Assembly (NCBI GenBank): GCA_963558655.1
Contig: CAUWHJ010000003.1
Coordinates: 62,001 to 126,000, forward strand
Source of the DNA: UMGS1590 sp963558655
Lineage (GTDB): Bacteria > Bacillota > Peptococcia > Peptococcales > Peptococcaceae
Length of the DNA: 64,000 nt
Direction: 5' to 3'
In this document: piece by piece, positions 26,198-35,616 of the stretch
Layout: each line of letters starts with the position of its first letter
Position numbering within the stretch: position 1 is the stretch's first letter
Notes under the pieces: generated by a model
What the model saw: the letters and a program-made list of their open reading frames with translations, nothing else
Told to the model about the DNA's origin: nothing
Database searches by the model: none
Position numbers and translations under genes: made by a program

Positions 26198-28348
26198 ATG
26201 GACTTATCAATTTTGAATCCTCAGCAATTAGAAGCTACCCTAACAACCGAAGGCCCCTTATTGATTTTAGCCGGTGCTGGATCAGGCAAAACAAATGTCC
26301 TCGTTCATCGCACGTGTTACCTTATTGAAGAGTGTCATATTTCACCCCATCATATTCTTGCCATCACTTTTACAAACAAAGCCGCCAATGAAATGCGCGA
26401 GCGCATTATCAATATGATTGGCGAAAAAGGCGCACATATCTGGGCACGTACGTTTCATAGTGCGTGCTTGCAAATCTTGCGTTTTGAAGTGGAGCATACT
26501 CATCTTGAGCCAAATTTTGTCATCTACGACACATCGGATCAACTAAGCATTATCAAACGTATTCTACGGGAACGCAATATCGACAGCGACATACTTAAAC
26601 CGAACGCTGTGTTGAGTAATATTTCGCATCTGAAAAACACTTATTTCGACATTGAAGAAGGCCTGCGTTTATATTCAGAAACCGAACTATTGCCACAATT
26701 AACATTAGAAGTCATCGAAGACTATCAACAGACATTAAAGCAAAACAATGCCATTGATTTCGATGACATTCTCTGTTTAACCGTTAAACTCTTTCAAACA
26801 CATTCAGAAATTCTGGACAAATATCAAGAACGCTTTCAATACATCATGGTAGACGAGTATCAGGATACAAACCGTATTCAATATGAACTCATTCATTTAC
26901 TTGCTGAAAAATACCGCAACATTTGTGTTGTTGGCGACGATGACCAGTCCATCTACGAATGGCGTGGCGCCGACGTGCAAAACATTCTCAGTTTTGAAAA
27001 AGATTATCCTGATGCCACTGTCATTAAACTAGAAGAAAATTATCGTTCAACAAAAACCATCTTAAATCTCGCTAATAGCGTCATCGCCAATAATGCTATG
27101 CGTAAAGATAAATCTCTGTGGACGCAAAATGCAGAAGGCGAAAAGGTCGTATATTATGAAGCCGATGATGATCGTGATGAAGCCTATTTTATCGTACGGC
27201 AAATCCGTGACATCATGACCAAATCTGATTATCATTATCGTGACTTCGCTATTTTGATTCGTACAACAGCACAGTTTCGTTCTATTGAACAAGTGCTGGT
27301 TGATAGCCATATGCCATACAAAATTTACGGTGGTATCAAATTTTTCCAACGCCGTGAAATCAAAGATGTTCTTGCGTATCTTTACGTAATATCGAACCCT
27401 AACGATGCCGTTAATCTACGCCGCATTATCAACATTCCAAAACGAGGCATTGGTGAACAAACATGGCATAAAATTGTTGATTTTCACGCTTCACATGCGG
27501 AAGTCACATTGGTAGATTGTCTTGTTTCTCCTGACTTAAAAATTTCAACTAAAGCAAAAAACGCATTGAAACCATTCCACGATTTTTTGTTAGAAGGACG
27601 CGCACTAGCCGCTGAATTCGAGATGGAACCTTTGGTTGACTACATCATCAACCATTCTGGCTATGTAACCTATCTTTATGATACGGATCCTGTTGCGGCA
27701 GAACTTGATATGGATAACATCAATGAATTTCTTTCCATTGCAAAAGCATTTGATTTGCGTGATTTAGACTATGAGGACCGTAATCTCAGCGGATTTCTTG
27801 AAGAAATCGCCCTTTATACCGATTTTGATCAACAAGCCGCCAATGACGACACAATCAGTGTTATGACCATGCATTCCAGCAAAGGTTTAGAGTTTCCTGT
27901 GGTTTTTGTGGCTGGGTTTGAACAAGATTTATTCCCACATTTCCGTGCAAAATCGGAAAATGCTGGTTTGGAAGAAGAACGTCGTCTTTGCTATGTTGCC
28001 TTCACCCGCGCCAAAGACCAACTTTTTATCACCAGTGCTCGACAGCGTTTGGTTCATGGAAGATTTATGTACAATCCACCATCAGAGTTCTTTGAAGAAC
28101 TCGATCCGCGTTATTTCACAAATGTGAGCAAAACACGGCACCATAAAAACGTTATTATCCCTACGCATCGTAAGGAACCAGCTCCTGTTGCAGCTTACAG
28201 TCTTGGTGACAAAGTGCTTCATTCTAGTTGGGGAGAAGGTGTCATTGTCAGTATTGATCCAAATGAAGAAACAAAAGTCACCGTTGCTTTCCCAAGCCAG
28301 GGCTTAAAAACACTTGACGCACAATACGCACCCATCAAAAAAATATGA
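26198..28348 (+). CDS. pcrA: ATP-dependent DNA helicase PcrA/UvrD
   Basis: A 716-residue superfamily 1A helicase that unwinds DNA 3'-5' in repair and displaces proteins from DNA. The motifs are in order: Q-motif LNPQQLEA, motif I GAGSGKT (26-32), motif Ia TFTNKAANEM, motif II VDEYQDTN, motif III VGDDDQSIYEWRGAD, motif IV, motif V TMHSSKGLEFPVVF and motif VI VAFTRAKDQL. The C-terminal ~60 residues hold the PcrA-type Tudor-like end (LGDKVLHSSWGEGVIVSI). ATG 26198 is preferred because AATAGGAGTTTC precedes it; an earlier frame-compatible ATG lies within the upstream terminator. Confidence 0.95.
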   Translation: MDLSILNPQQLEATLTTEGPLLILAGAGSGKTNVLVHRTCYLIEECHISPHHILAITFTNKAANEMRERIINMIGEKGAHIWARTFHSACLQILRFEVEHTHLEPNFVIYDTSDQLSIIKRILRERNIDSDILKPNAVLSNISHLKNTYFDIEEGLRLYSETELLPQLTLEVIEDYQQTLKQNNAIDFDDILCLTVKLFQTHSEILDKYQERFQYIMVDEYQDTNRIQYELIHLLAEKYRNICVVGDDDQSIYEWRGADVQNILSFEKDYPDATVIKLEENYRSTKTILNLANSVIANNAMRKDKSLWTQNAEGEKVVYYEADDDRDEAYFIVRQIRDIMTKSDYHYRDFAILIRTTAQFRSIEQVLVDSHMPYKIYGGIKFFQRREIKDVLAYLYVISNPNDAVNLRRIINIPKRGIGEQTWHKIVDFHASHAEVTLVDCLVSPDLKISTKAKNALKPFHDFLLEGRALAAEFEMEPLVDYIINHSGYVTYLYDTDPVAAELDMDNINEFLSIAKAFDLRDLDYEDRNLSGFLEEIALYTDFDQQAANDDTISVMTMHSSKGLEFPVVFVAGFEQDLFPHFRAKSENAGLEEERRLCYVAFTRAKDQLFITSARQRLVHGRFMYNPPSEFFEELDPRYFTNVSKTRHHKNVIIPTHRKEPAPVAAYSLGDKVLHSSWGEGVIVSIDPNEETKVTVAFPSQGLKTLDAQYAPIKKI

Positions 28349-28359
28349 AGTGATATATT

Positions 28360-29250
28360 ATGGATACATTTGAAGAACATCTCCGCGATTACTTACTCAT
28401 GTTGACTGTTGAAAAAGGTCTTTCCGATAATACCATTAATAGTTATCGTCTCGATTTACGCCAATTTAACAACTGGCTAAAACACGAAGGGGAACAACTC
28501 GCAGAAATAGATCAACTCACAATCCGTCTTTATAAAAACTATCTGGGCAAGAAGTATAAATCCCGTACCATCGCAAGAAAAATCACGTCATTGAAAGGTT
28601 TTTGTGATTATCTTACAGAAACCGGCGTTTTGTCACATACGTTAACAATTAGCGATCAAACAAAAAAATCAAATAGACTTCCCAACGTGTTGAGTCAAGA
28701 ACAAATGGAAGAAATGCTTGCTTCTATTCCTACACACACCCTAGCCGGAAAGCGCGACAAAGCCATCATTGAACTCATGTATGCAACAGGGCTTCGCGTC
28801 AGCGAACTGACAGATCTTACCCTGGATCGCTATTACGCCGATGAACAATTTATTCGTGTCGTTGGCAAGGGCAATAAAGAAAGGCTTGTTCCTTTTGGAA
28901 ACTATGCAAAAGAGGCTGTAGTGCGTTATCTTCATGCTCGCCAGGCAGCACATATTAAGCCAAATCCATATCTATTTCTTTCTAACCGACAAGAAAAAAT
29001 GACACGTCAAGCCATTTGGAAGCTGATAAAAAAATACGCTCGCGCCGCCGGAATTCCTTTTGAAGTAACCCCGCACACTATTCGCCACACCTTTGCGACC
29101 CATCTTTTGGAAAACGGTGTTGACTTACGTGCTATTCAAGAAATGCTCGGTCACTCAGATATTTCAACAACACAAATTTATGTGCATCTTGCTTTTAAAG
29201 ACATTGAAAAACAATACCATCAAATGCACCCACGTTCAAAGGAAGACTGA
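28360..29250 (+). CDS. xerD: Tyrosine site-specific recombinase XerD/XerC type
   Basis: A 296-residue integrase-family recombinase that resolves chromosome dimers at dif. All catalytic residues are visible: Arg146 (ATGLRVSEL), Lys170 (VVGKGNKERLVP), His239 and Arg242 (PHTIRHTFATHLLENG), His265 (MLGHSDIST) and nucleophile Tyr274 (TQIYVHL). The N-terminal SAM-like core-binding domain (residues 5-90) is complete. It starts 11 nt after pcrA, suggesting co-transcription. XerC cannot be excluded without a tree; a phage integrase is unlikely given length and housekeeping context. Confidence 0.9.
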   Translation: MDTFEEHLRDYLLMLTVEKGLSDNTINSYRLDLRQFNNWLKHEGEQLAEIDQLTIRLYKNYLGKKYKSRTIARKITSLKGFCDYLTETGVLSHTLTISDQTKKSNRLPNVLSQEQMEEMLASIPTHTLAGKRDKAIIELMYATGLRVSELTDLTLDRYYADEQFIRVVGKGNKERLVPFGNYAKEAVVRYLHARQAAHIKPNPYLFLSNRQEKMTRQAIWKLIKKYARAAGIPFEVTPHTIRHTFATHLLENGVDLRAIQEMLGHSDISTTQIYVHLAFKDIEKQYHQMHPRSKED

Positions 29251-29323
29251 ACAATTCGTGAGCAGAACGCTTGATAATTCCCATAATTTGTCCCAATCAT
29301 TCTGTTTTTTATAGATAGCATGG

Positions 29324-29353
29324 TTGTCAGAACCCACTGTTGTCGTGTACAAT
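29324..29353 (+). promoter_or_regulatory. Promoter of the NhaC-type antiporter gene
   Basis: TTGTCA (29324-29329), an 18-bp spacer and TACAAT (29348-29353), about 35 bp before the start codon. Confidence 0.6.
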
Positions 29354-29388
29354 AAGGAGAACTGAAAAATCTTCTGAAGGAGGAAAAA

Positions 29389-30993
29389 ATGACGACAGAA
29401 AAGAGGAAGAAGAGAGGCGCATTTGTTGCAACCGCTATGATAGGCACACTGCTTGTGCTTGCAGCAGCTACAACATCAGCTGATTCAGTACAAATGTCAA
29501 TCTGGTCCTTATTACCACCACTTATTGCCATATCCTTAGCACTTGTAACAAAAGAAGTGTACAGTGCCCTCTTCGCAGGAGTCGTAAGTGGCGGACTGCT
29601 TTATTCTGGATTTAATTTGGAAGGAACCATCACTCATATTTACCAAGAAGGAATGATTGCTGTTCTTTCTGATCCGTATAATGTTGGCATTTTAATTTTC
29701 CTTGTTATTCTTGGTATCATTGTTGCCTTAATGAATCAATCTGGTGGTTCTGCTGCTTTTGGCCGCTGGGCACAAACCAAGATAAAGAACAGAGTTGGGG
29801 CGCAGCTTGCCACTATTGTTCTTGGTATTATAATCTTTATTGACGATTACTTTAACTGTCTAACGGTAGGCGGAGTCATGCGACCTGTTGCCGACAAATT
29901 TCAAATTTCTCGTGCAAAATTGGCATATTTGATTGACTCGACGGCTGCACCAATCTGCATTCTTGCGCCGATTTCATCCTGGGCAGCTGCGGTATCAGGA
30001 TTTGTTCCTGGCGAATCAAATGGCATTGCGCTTTTTCTTCAATGTATTCCATATAATTTTTACGCATTCTTCACGATTTTCTTTATGATTGCACTTACTG
30101 TGTTACGTATTGACTATGGTCCAATGAAAACACATGAAAACAATGCCATCGCTGGTGATCTTTATACCACAAGCGAACGACCTTATGCACATACTGAAAA
30201 AGAAGAACAAACAGCAAAAGAGGGGGCACTGGTTGATATGTTAATGCCAGTGCTAATGCTTATTGTATGTTGTATCATTGGCATGATTTGGAGTGGCGGC
30301 TTTTTCAATGGAGCCAGCTTTATCGAAGCCTTTTCAGCCAGCGACGCATCAGTAGGTTTAGCGGTTGGTGCATTTTTCAGCCTTATTCTTACATTGATTT
30401 TTTATCTAGCGCGCAAAGTCATGAGTTTTCAGGACTTTATGGGCTGTATCCCTCAAGGCTTTATTTCAATGATTGCGCCTATTTTGATTTTAACCTTAGC
30501 GTGGACACTCAAAGCAATGACAGACAGCCTTGGTGCCGCCACCTATGTAGCAAATCTTATTGAAGGGTCGGCCAGCGCCATGGTTGACTTTCTTCCGGCG
30601 ATTATCTTTCTCATTGGCTGCTTTTTAGCCTTTGCAACTGGCACCAGCTGGGGAACTTTCGGTATTTTAATCCCGATCGTCGTTGCAGCATTTCAGCAAA
30701 CAGATCCGCAACTGATGATTATTTCCATGAGTGCTTGCATCGCTGGTGCCGTATGCGGCGATCATTGCTCGCCAATCTCTGATACAACTATTATGGCATC
30801 AGCAGGCGCACAATGTTATCTGCTCAATCATATGAAAACGCAATTACCTTACGCGCTAACAGTAGCCGGCGTTTCAACTTTAACATTTATCGTAGCAGGA
30901 ATCACGCGTAGCATAGGCATTTCATGGATAGCCGGAATAATCATGCTGAGCATTATCTTGTTGGCCATCAAGAAAAGACTTACGACACGATGA
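29389..30993 (+). CDS. NhaC-family Na+/H+ antiporter
   Basis: A 534-residue polytopic inner-membrane protein with roughly a dozen hydrophobic helices, the first at residues 10-30. Family features are the GIIIFIDDYFNCLTVG segment near residue 150 with its paired Asp residues, STAAPICILAPISSWAA, FATGTSWGTFGILIPI, and the late GDHCSPISDTTIMASAGA, typical of NhaC/malate-lactate antiporter relatives. It likely exchanges Na+ for H+, perhaps coupled to an organic acid or amino acid. ATG 29389 follows AAGGAGGAAAAA. It is monocistronic: its own promoter precedes it and a strong terminator follows. Confidence 0.85.
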   Translation: MTTEKRKKRGAFVATAMIGTLLVLAAATTSADSVQMSIWSLLPPLIAISLALVTKEVYSALFAGVVSGGLLYSGFNLEGTITHIYQEGMIAVLSDPYNVGILIFLVILGIIVALMNQSGGSAAFGRWAQTKIKNRVGAQLATIVLGIIIFIDDYFNCLTVGGVMRPVADKFQISRAKLAYLIDSTAAPICILAPISSWAAAVSGFVPGESNGIALFLQCIPYNFYAFFTIFFMIALTVLRIDYGPMKTHENNAIAGDLYTTSERPYAHTEKEEQTAKEGALVDMLMPVLMLIVCCIIGMIWSGGFFNGASFIEAFSASDASVGLAVGAFFSLILTLIFYLARKVMSFQDFMGCIPQGFISMIAPILILTLAWTLKAMTDSLGAATYVANLIEGSASAMVDFLPAIIFLIGCFLAFATGTSWGTFGILIPIVVAAFQQTDPQLMIISMSACIAGAVCGDHCSPISDTTIMASAGAQCYLLNHMKTQLPYALTVAGVSTLTFIVAGITRSIGISWIAGIIMLSIILLAIKKRLTTR

Positions 30994-30994
30994 T

Positions 30995-31044
30995 AAAAAG
31001 CACGGAAAAACTCGCAGTAAAATGCAAGTTTTTCCGTGCTTTTT
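30995..31044 (+). terminator. Intrinsic terminator after the antiporter gene
   Basis: An 18-nt arm at 30995-31012 is complementary to 31027-31044, with a 14-nt loop and a T run inside the 3' arm. Confidence 0.9.
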
Positions 31045-31410
31045 GGTATAATTTAATTCGTTCGAAAGTTTACATAATATTTATTATGAGAAGAACGATC
31101 ATAGCAAAGCTCTGTTTCTTTATACCTTCACAAAAGATCGTGATTCCGTTTTCAATAAAACGACCGCACCAGACAATGCCGCAACCATTAAACCAAATAT
31201 ATTCAAATTATGTGGCGGAGAAAATTTTTATTTTTAACTGGAGATTTTTTTGCATTTTTGCGTCAATGTTAAACATTCAATATCAAAAATATTTCTTGCA
31301 TCTTTATCATCTTATTTTTAATCCACCCAAATTTTAATAAATTTATAAAAAACGCGCATGAATGAATAATTTTTTCTTAGAAACACTAAAATACATAAAC
31401 CGATTGTGCA
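31045..31410. other. AT-rich intergenic stretch, no gene supported
   Basis: About 365 bp between the terminator and the CIRCE-controlled promoter. An open frame crosses it on the plus strand, but it overlaps the antiporter end and the terminator hairpin and reads as low-complexity Phe/Ile/Lys. I see nothing else here. Confidence 0.6.
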
Positions 31411-31463
31411 GCACGAATTATTAGCACTCTTCTCTTGCGAGCGCTAATAATTCGTGCTATAAT
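31411..31463 (+). promoter_or_regulatory. CIRCE operator (HrcA site) overlapping the clpB promoter
   Basis: TTAGCACTC (31421-31429), 9-nt spacer, GAGCGCTAA (31439-31447): the CIRCE element with one mismatch. The inverted repeat extends outward to 19-nt arms (31411-31429 and 31439-31457). TTGCGA (31435-31440), 17 bp and TATAAT (31458-31463) form the promoter, so bound HrcA would cover the -35 box. This predicts heat-shock control of clpB. Confidence 0.92.
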
Positions 31464-31559
31464 AAGAGCTGTAAAGATAGGTATGATAACTATTCCGCAT
31501 CATCCTCTCTTTCTATTTCCATTAAACATCAATTAACCCTTTTAAGGAGGTTCCATACG

Positions 31560-34166
31560 ATGCAAGTAGATAGATTTACACGAAAATCTGTGGAGGCCAT
31601 CAACGACCTCCAAAAAATTGCAATGGACTTTGGTAACCAGGAAATTGAGCAGGAGCACCTACTCTATGCACTTTTACACCAGGAAAACAGTCTGATTGCA
31701 CAACTTTTTTCAAAAATGAATGTTGATCTTGGCGCATTTCAAAACACATTAAAGCATGAACTGGATAAAAAGGTAAAGTCTCAAGGCGGTCAGCAGTATA
31801 TTGGACAATACTTGAATCACGCCTTAAATTATGCTGAAGATGAAGCAAAACACATGGGTGATGAATATGTTTCTGTTGAACATCTCTTTCTTGCCATATT
31901 GCGTAATCCAACGCCAACACTGAAAGAATTGTTTAAGCAATATAATATTAGCATCGACAGTTTCTTGAGCGTTTTGAAAGACGTACGTGGTAATCAGACT
32001 GTAACCACCGACAGCCCTGAAGAAACCTATGACAGCCTCAAAAAATACGGTCAGGATCTCGTTGAACGTGCGCGCGAACAAAAACTCGACCCAATCATCG
32101 GACGTGATGATGAAATCCGCAATGTTATTCGAATCCTCTCCCGCAAAACAAAAAATAACCCTGTGCTCATCGGTGAACCTGGCGTTGGTAAAACAGCCGT
32201 TGTTGAAGGCTTGGCACAGCGCATCGTCAAAGGCGATGTACCAGATTCATTGAAAGATAAAACTATTTTTTCTCTGGACATGGGTTCTCTTGTTGCGGGT
32301 GCTAAATATCGAGGCGAATTTGAAGAGCGTTTGAAAGCCGTTCTCAACGAAGTAAAAAAAAGCGACGGCCGTATCATACTCTTCATCGATGAATTACACC
32401 TCATTGTCGGCGCAGGTAAGACCGATGGCGCTATGGATGCAGGCAATCTTCTAAAACCAATGCTGGCACGCGGAGAATTGCATTGTATTGGTGCCACAAC
32501 ACTCAATGAATACCGTCAGTATATTGAAAAAGACGCTGCTCTTGAACGTCGTTTTCAACGTGTCATGGTTGATGAGCCAACGGTTGACGAAACAATTACA
32601 ATTCTTCGTGGTTTACGCGAAAATTATCAAACGTATCACGGCGTGCGTATTACCGACAACGCACTCATTTCTGCTGCTACTTTGTCTGCACGCTATATCA
32701 CAGATCGTTTTCTGCCCGATAAGGCCATCGACTTGATAGATGAAGCTTGCGCTCAAATAAAAACCGAACAGAACTCTAAACCAGAAGAGATTGATGAGTT
32801 GGAACATCGCAATCTGCAGCTCAAGTTAGACGAAATGTCTCTTGAAAAAGAAAACGACGCCCTTAGCAAAGAACGTTTGGAAACAGTAAAAAAAGAACTG
32901 GCTGACAACGAAGATAAGTTGAAAGTTCTGAACGCGCAGTGGGAAAACGAAAAGAACGCCGTTGAACGTCCGGCTAAATTACGCGATCAAATTGCCGATG
33001 TTCACAACCAAATTGAACTGGCCGAACGTCAAGGCGATTTAGCAAAAATGTCTGAATTACAGTATGGTGTTCTGCCAAAACTGCAACGTGAACTTGAAGC
33101 AGAGGAAAATAAAATCAAAAGCGGAGAACTGAAACTTGTACATGAAGCCGTCGATGAAGACGAAATTGCAACCATTGTTTCTCGTTGGACTGGTATCCCG
33201 GTTGCAAAATTAACTCAAGGCGAACGAGAAAAAACACTGCATTTAGACGTGCAATTACATCAACGTGTAATCGGTCAAGACGAAGCCGTTGAAAAAGTCT
33301 CAGACGCCATCATCCGTTCAAAAGCAGGCATCAAAGACCCAACAAAGCCAATCGGTTCCTTCCTCTTCCTTGGCCCTACCGGCGTTGGTAAAACCGAATT
33401 GGCAAAAACGCTCGCCGAAGCTCTTTTTGACGATGAAAACAATATGGTACGTATCGATATGAGCGAATACATGGAGAAATATTCTGTCTCCCGTCTCATT
33501 GGCGCACCTCCAGGATATGTCGGTTATGAAGAAGGCGGTCAATTGACAGAAGCTGTGCGCCGCAAACCATATTCTGTAGTACTTTTTGACGAAGTAGAAA
33601 AAGCACACCCAGACGTCTTTAATGTATTGCTCCAAGTATTAGACGATGGACGTATCACCGATTCCCAAGGACGCACCGTTGATTTCAAAAACACCATCCT
33701 CATCATGACCTCCAACCTAGGATCGCAATACCTTCTTGAAGGCATAGAAAAAGATGGGTCAATCAGTGAAACTGCCCGCAACATGGTACAAAACGAATTG
33801 CGTACCCACTTCCGTCCAGAATTTCTCAATCGTCTCGATGAAGTCATCATGTTCCGTCCTTTAACTCAAGATAACATCGGACATATTGTTGATCTGCAAA
33901 TTGCCGATTTGAACAAACGCCTCTTGACACAACAACTGAAAATTGAACTAAGTAATGCTGCTAAAACATACATTACAGAAAATGGATACGATCCAGCTTT
34001 TGGTGCCCGTCCATTGAAACGATTTATTCAAAAACACGTAGAAACACTTTCAGCGCGTTTAATCTTGAAAGGAAACGTACACGAAGGTGATACTATCGTG
34101 ATTGATCTTAACACAAACGGCGAATTGGAAGCCCATACAAAACCAATTGTAGAAATCATTGATTAA
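31560..34166 (+). CDS. clpB: ATP-dependent disaggregase ClpB
   Basis: An 868-residue Hsp100 chaperone that extracts proteins from aggregates together with DnaK. It has an N-terminal Clp repeat domain (about residues 1-150) and the first AAA+ domain with GEPGVGKTAV (~204). A coiled-coil middle domain rich in Glu/Lys/Leu spans about 405-525; it separates ClpB from ClpA/ClpC. The second AAA+ domain has GPTGVGKTELAKTLAEALF (~605), and the C-terminal D2-small domain reads FGARPLKRFIQ. ATG 31560 sits behind TAAGGAGGTTCCATACG. Upstream is a CIRCE operator; no groE or hrcA gene is in the window. Confidence 0.96.
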   Translation: MQVDRFTRKSVEAINDLQKIAMDFGNQEIEQEHLLYALLHQENSLIAQLFSKMNVDLGAFQNTLKHELDKKVKSQGGQQYIGQYLNHALNYAEDEAKHMGDEYVSVEHLFLAILRNPTPTLKELFKQYNISIDSFLSVLKDVRGNQTVTTDSPEETYDSLKKYGQDLVERAREQKLDPIIGRDDEIRNVIRILSRKTKNNPVLIGEPGVGKTAVVEGLAQRIVKGDVPDSLKDKTIFSLDMGSLVAGAKYRGEFEERLKAVLNEVKKSDGRIILFIDELHLIVGAGKTDGAMDAGNLLKPMLARGELHCIGATTLNEYRQYIEKDAALERRFQRVMVDEPTVDETITILRGLRENYQTYHGVRITDNALISAATLSARYITDRFLPDKAIDLIDEACAQIKTEQNSKPEEIDELEHRNLQLKLDEMSLEKENDALSKERLETVKKELADNEDKLKVLNAQWENEKNAVERPAKLRDQIADVHNQIELAERQGDLAKMSELQYGVLPKLQRELEAEENKIKSGELKLVHEAVDEDEIATIVSRWTGIPVAKLTQGEREKTLHLDVQLHQRVIGQDEAVEKVSDAIIRSKAGIKDPTKPIGSFLFLGPTGVGKTELAKTLAEALFDDENNMVRIDMSEYMEKYSVSRLIGAPPGYVGYEEGGQLTEAVRRKPYSVVLFDEVEKAHPDVFNVLLQVLDDGRITDSQGRTVDFKNTILIMTSNLGSQYLLEGIEKDGSISETARNMVQNELRTHFRPEFLNRLDEVIMFRPLTQDNIGHIVDLQIADLNKRLLTQQLKIELSNAAKTYITENGYDPAFGARPLKRFIQKHVETLSARLILKGNVHEGDTIVIDLNTNGELEAHTKPIVEIID

Positions 34167-34210
34167 AAAATAAAATGATTAGCTTTTCCCTGTCAAGTTT
34201 CATAAAAACT

Positions 34211-34241
34211 AACTGGAATCCTTCCTGGGTTCCAGTTTTTT
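34211..34241 (+). terminator. Intrinsic terminator after clpB
   Basis: AACTGGAA (34211-34218) pairs with TTCCAGTT (34230-34237), extendable by CC/GG pairing, and is followed by TTTT. Confidence 0.8.
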
Positions 34242-34407
34242 AATGGCTCATTTCTAGCCTCTTCCTATATCCATTAGCGCTAAACCATTCTATATTTGCC
34301 TGCCACCGTTCATTGTTGTAGTAATCAATAAATTCTACGTCAGAATCTTTCATAGGTTTCTGTAACGCTATGAAAAAAATGAACGCTAAATCATCCTGTA
34401 TGCAATC
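34240..34407 (-). pseudogene. Remnant of an IS3-type transposase (OrfB C-terminus)
   Basis: On the minus strand a ~55-codon open stretch ends in EFIDYYNNERWQANIEWF...GYR, the C-terminal signature of IS3/IS150-group integrase-like transposases (YI.YYNNERWQ.....P..YR). The frame is closed upstream by a stop, there is no catalytic domain and no recognisable IS end, so it is a relic. It differs from the fuller IS3-family copy at 50.9 kb, which ends in ILYYNTKRITEKAKGLTPAEYR. Confidence 0.6.
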
Positions 34408-34488
34408 CTATGCATAAAACTCCGCTGTGGGTTGCGCGCGGGTTGAAAGATTTATTTAACGTGACAAAACTTGTCACACGAAAAATAG

Positions 34489-34530
34489 AAAAAGCCCTAC
34501 AGACAGGCGTTTTAGCCATATCTGTAGGAC
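34489..34530 (-). terminator. Intrinsic terminator after rnpB
   Basis: On the minus strand GTCCTACAGA pairs with TCTGTAGGGC around a ~19-nt loop and is followed by TTTTTC. Confidence 0.75.
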
Positions 34531-34546
34531 CTCATCTAATTAACAA

Positions 34547-34869
34547 AAATTAGCAGGTAATAAGCCGGGTTCTGTATCAGCGATCATCTATCTTGGATAC
34601 ACGTTACCGCGTACCTCCAGCGACCTACCCAAAACAACACGGGCCGCGTTATCGTTTTTATTAGGTCTTGCTCCAGATGGGGTTTACCAAGCCGACTGGT
34701 CACCCAGCCGCTGGTGCGCTCTTACCGCACCGTTTCATCCTTACCGTTGCCGGCGGTTTGTTTTCTGTGGCACTTTCCTTAGGGTTGCCCCCACTGGCCG
34801 TTAGCCAGCATCCTGCCCTGTGGAGCCCGGACTTTCCTCAGCAAATAGCCGCGATCGCTTCCTGCTAGC
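34547..34869 (-). ncRNA. rnpB: RNase P RNA, catalytic subunit
   Basis: On the minus strand the hallmark GAGGAAAGTCCGGGCTC lies near the 5' end and ACAGAACCCGGCTTAT near the 3' end, forming the P4 core. TAGCAGG at the 5' end pairs with CCTGCTA at the 3' end (P1). It processes pre-tRNA 5' ends with the RnpA protein. Promoter: minus-strand TTGCAT (34899-34904), 17 bp, TATACT (34876-34881). Ends are estimated to within a few bases. Confidence 0.95.
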
Positions 34870-34875
34870 TTATAT

Positions 34876-34904
34876 AGTATAGCGTTTCTACGCTTATCAT
34901 GCAA
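34876..34904 (-). promoter_or_regulatory. rnpB promoter
   Basis: Minus-strand TTGCAT (34899-34904), 17-bp spacer, TATACT (34876-34881), ending 7 bp before the estimated RNA 5' end. Confidence 0.75.
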
Positions 34905-34958
34905 GTTTTTTCATATTTTCTTGCAATGTTACATAAAATATATCGCCTTTTTGTTCTA

Positions 34959-35594
34959 TTATTGCGTGCAGACCTCCGCAACACTACGTTCAACAACGTT
35001 ACCGTCAATACAGAGCACTGTTACACGCTTATCGTTGCACCAAGATTCAAGGTGTGATGCCATTTCTTGATGTGGATACTGTTGAAAATAAATCGCTGCA
35101 TAAGCACGCAAATCAGGCATATCAAACTGATCGAACCAGTAGTAAGTATTCGGCAAATATTCTTCTACTTTTTCCGAATGATGTACCATAAGCTGTGGCA
35201 GAACCCAATATAGGCCTGCATAACAAATATCATTAAGATCTGTGTGATAAAAAAGCGGGCCTATAAATTCTTCAAAGCGTTTCCCAGGCACATTGGCAAT
35301 AATGCTCCCAATAACCTCAGATGATGCCCACGGAACATTAGCACTTTCTTCACACATCTGCCAAATAAAACGACGAATGATATTACGAAAAAGTGCATCA
35401 TGATTTTCAGCATAACGACCAGCAAGACGACCGATATAATCTATGGCAGTCCAGCGAATGTAATCGTGTGGTAAGCCATAAACATACATTTGTAAATATC
35501 GCGAGGTCATTGCATCGTTCTCTTCAAAACAAGTAACAACTTTATCAAAATCCTGCGTTTGCAGTGCTTGCTGGATCTCCTTTCTAATATTCAT
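34959..35594 (-). CDS. HEAT-like helical-repeat protein (DVU0298-like)
   Basis: A 211-residue soluble protein, mostly helical, without signal peptide or membrane segment. The segment RNIIRRFIWQMCEESANVPW, followed by EVIGSII, resembles the DVU0298-type family (RR.lW...eES...W...E.iGeI), short proteins of HEAT-like repeats found in anaerobes. Function is unknown; such proteins may be scaffolds. The gene starts 22 nt downstream of the glucosaminidase gene's stop, with AAGGAGAACTTAT upstream, so the two are probably co-transcribed. The family name is from memory and should be treated as tentative. Confidence 0.7.
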   Translation of the reverse strand: MNIRKEIQQALQTQDFDKVVTCFEENDAMTSRYLQMYVYGLPHDYIRWTAIDYIGRLAGRYAENHDALFRNIIRRFIWQMCEESANVPWASSEVIGSIIANVPGKRFEEFIGPLFYHTDLNDICYAGLYWVLPQLMVHHSEKVEEYLPNTYYWFDQFDMPDLRAYAAIYFQQYPHQEMASHLESWCNDKRVTVLCIDGNVVERSVAEVCTQ

Positions 35595-35616
35595 ATAAGT
35601 TCTCCTTACTTTTCAA

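Noticed and set aside
30924..31337. 137-codon open frame on the plus strand after the antiporter gene
   Set aside because: It overlaps the antiporter end and runs through its terminator; composition is low-complexity Phe/Ile/Lys and no ribosome-binding site is seen.
34461..34477. Palindrome GTGACAAAACTTGTCAC, considered as an FNR/CRP-like operator
   Set aside because: The half-sites do not fit those consensus patterns, it lies downstream of rnpB rather than at a promoter, and a 7-bp palindrome can occur by chance.
34668..34868. Open frame on the plus strand opposite rnpB
   Set aside because: It is the antisense of the RNase P RNA gene.
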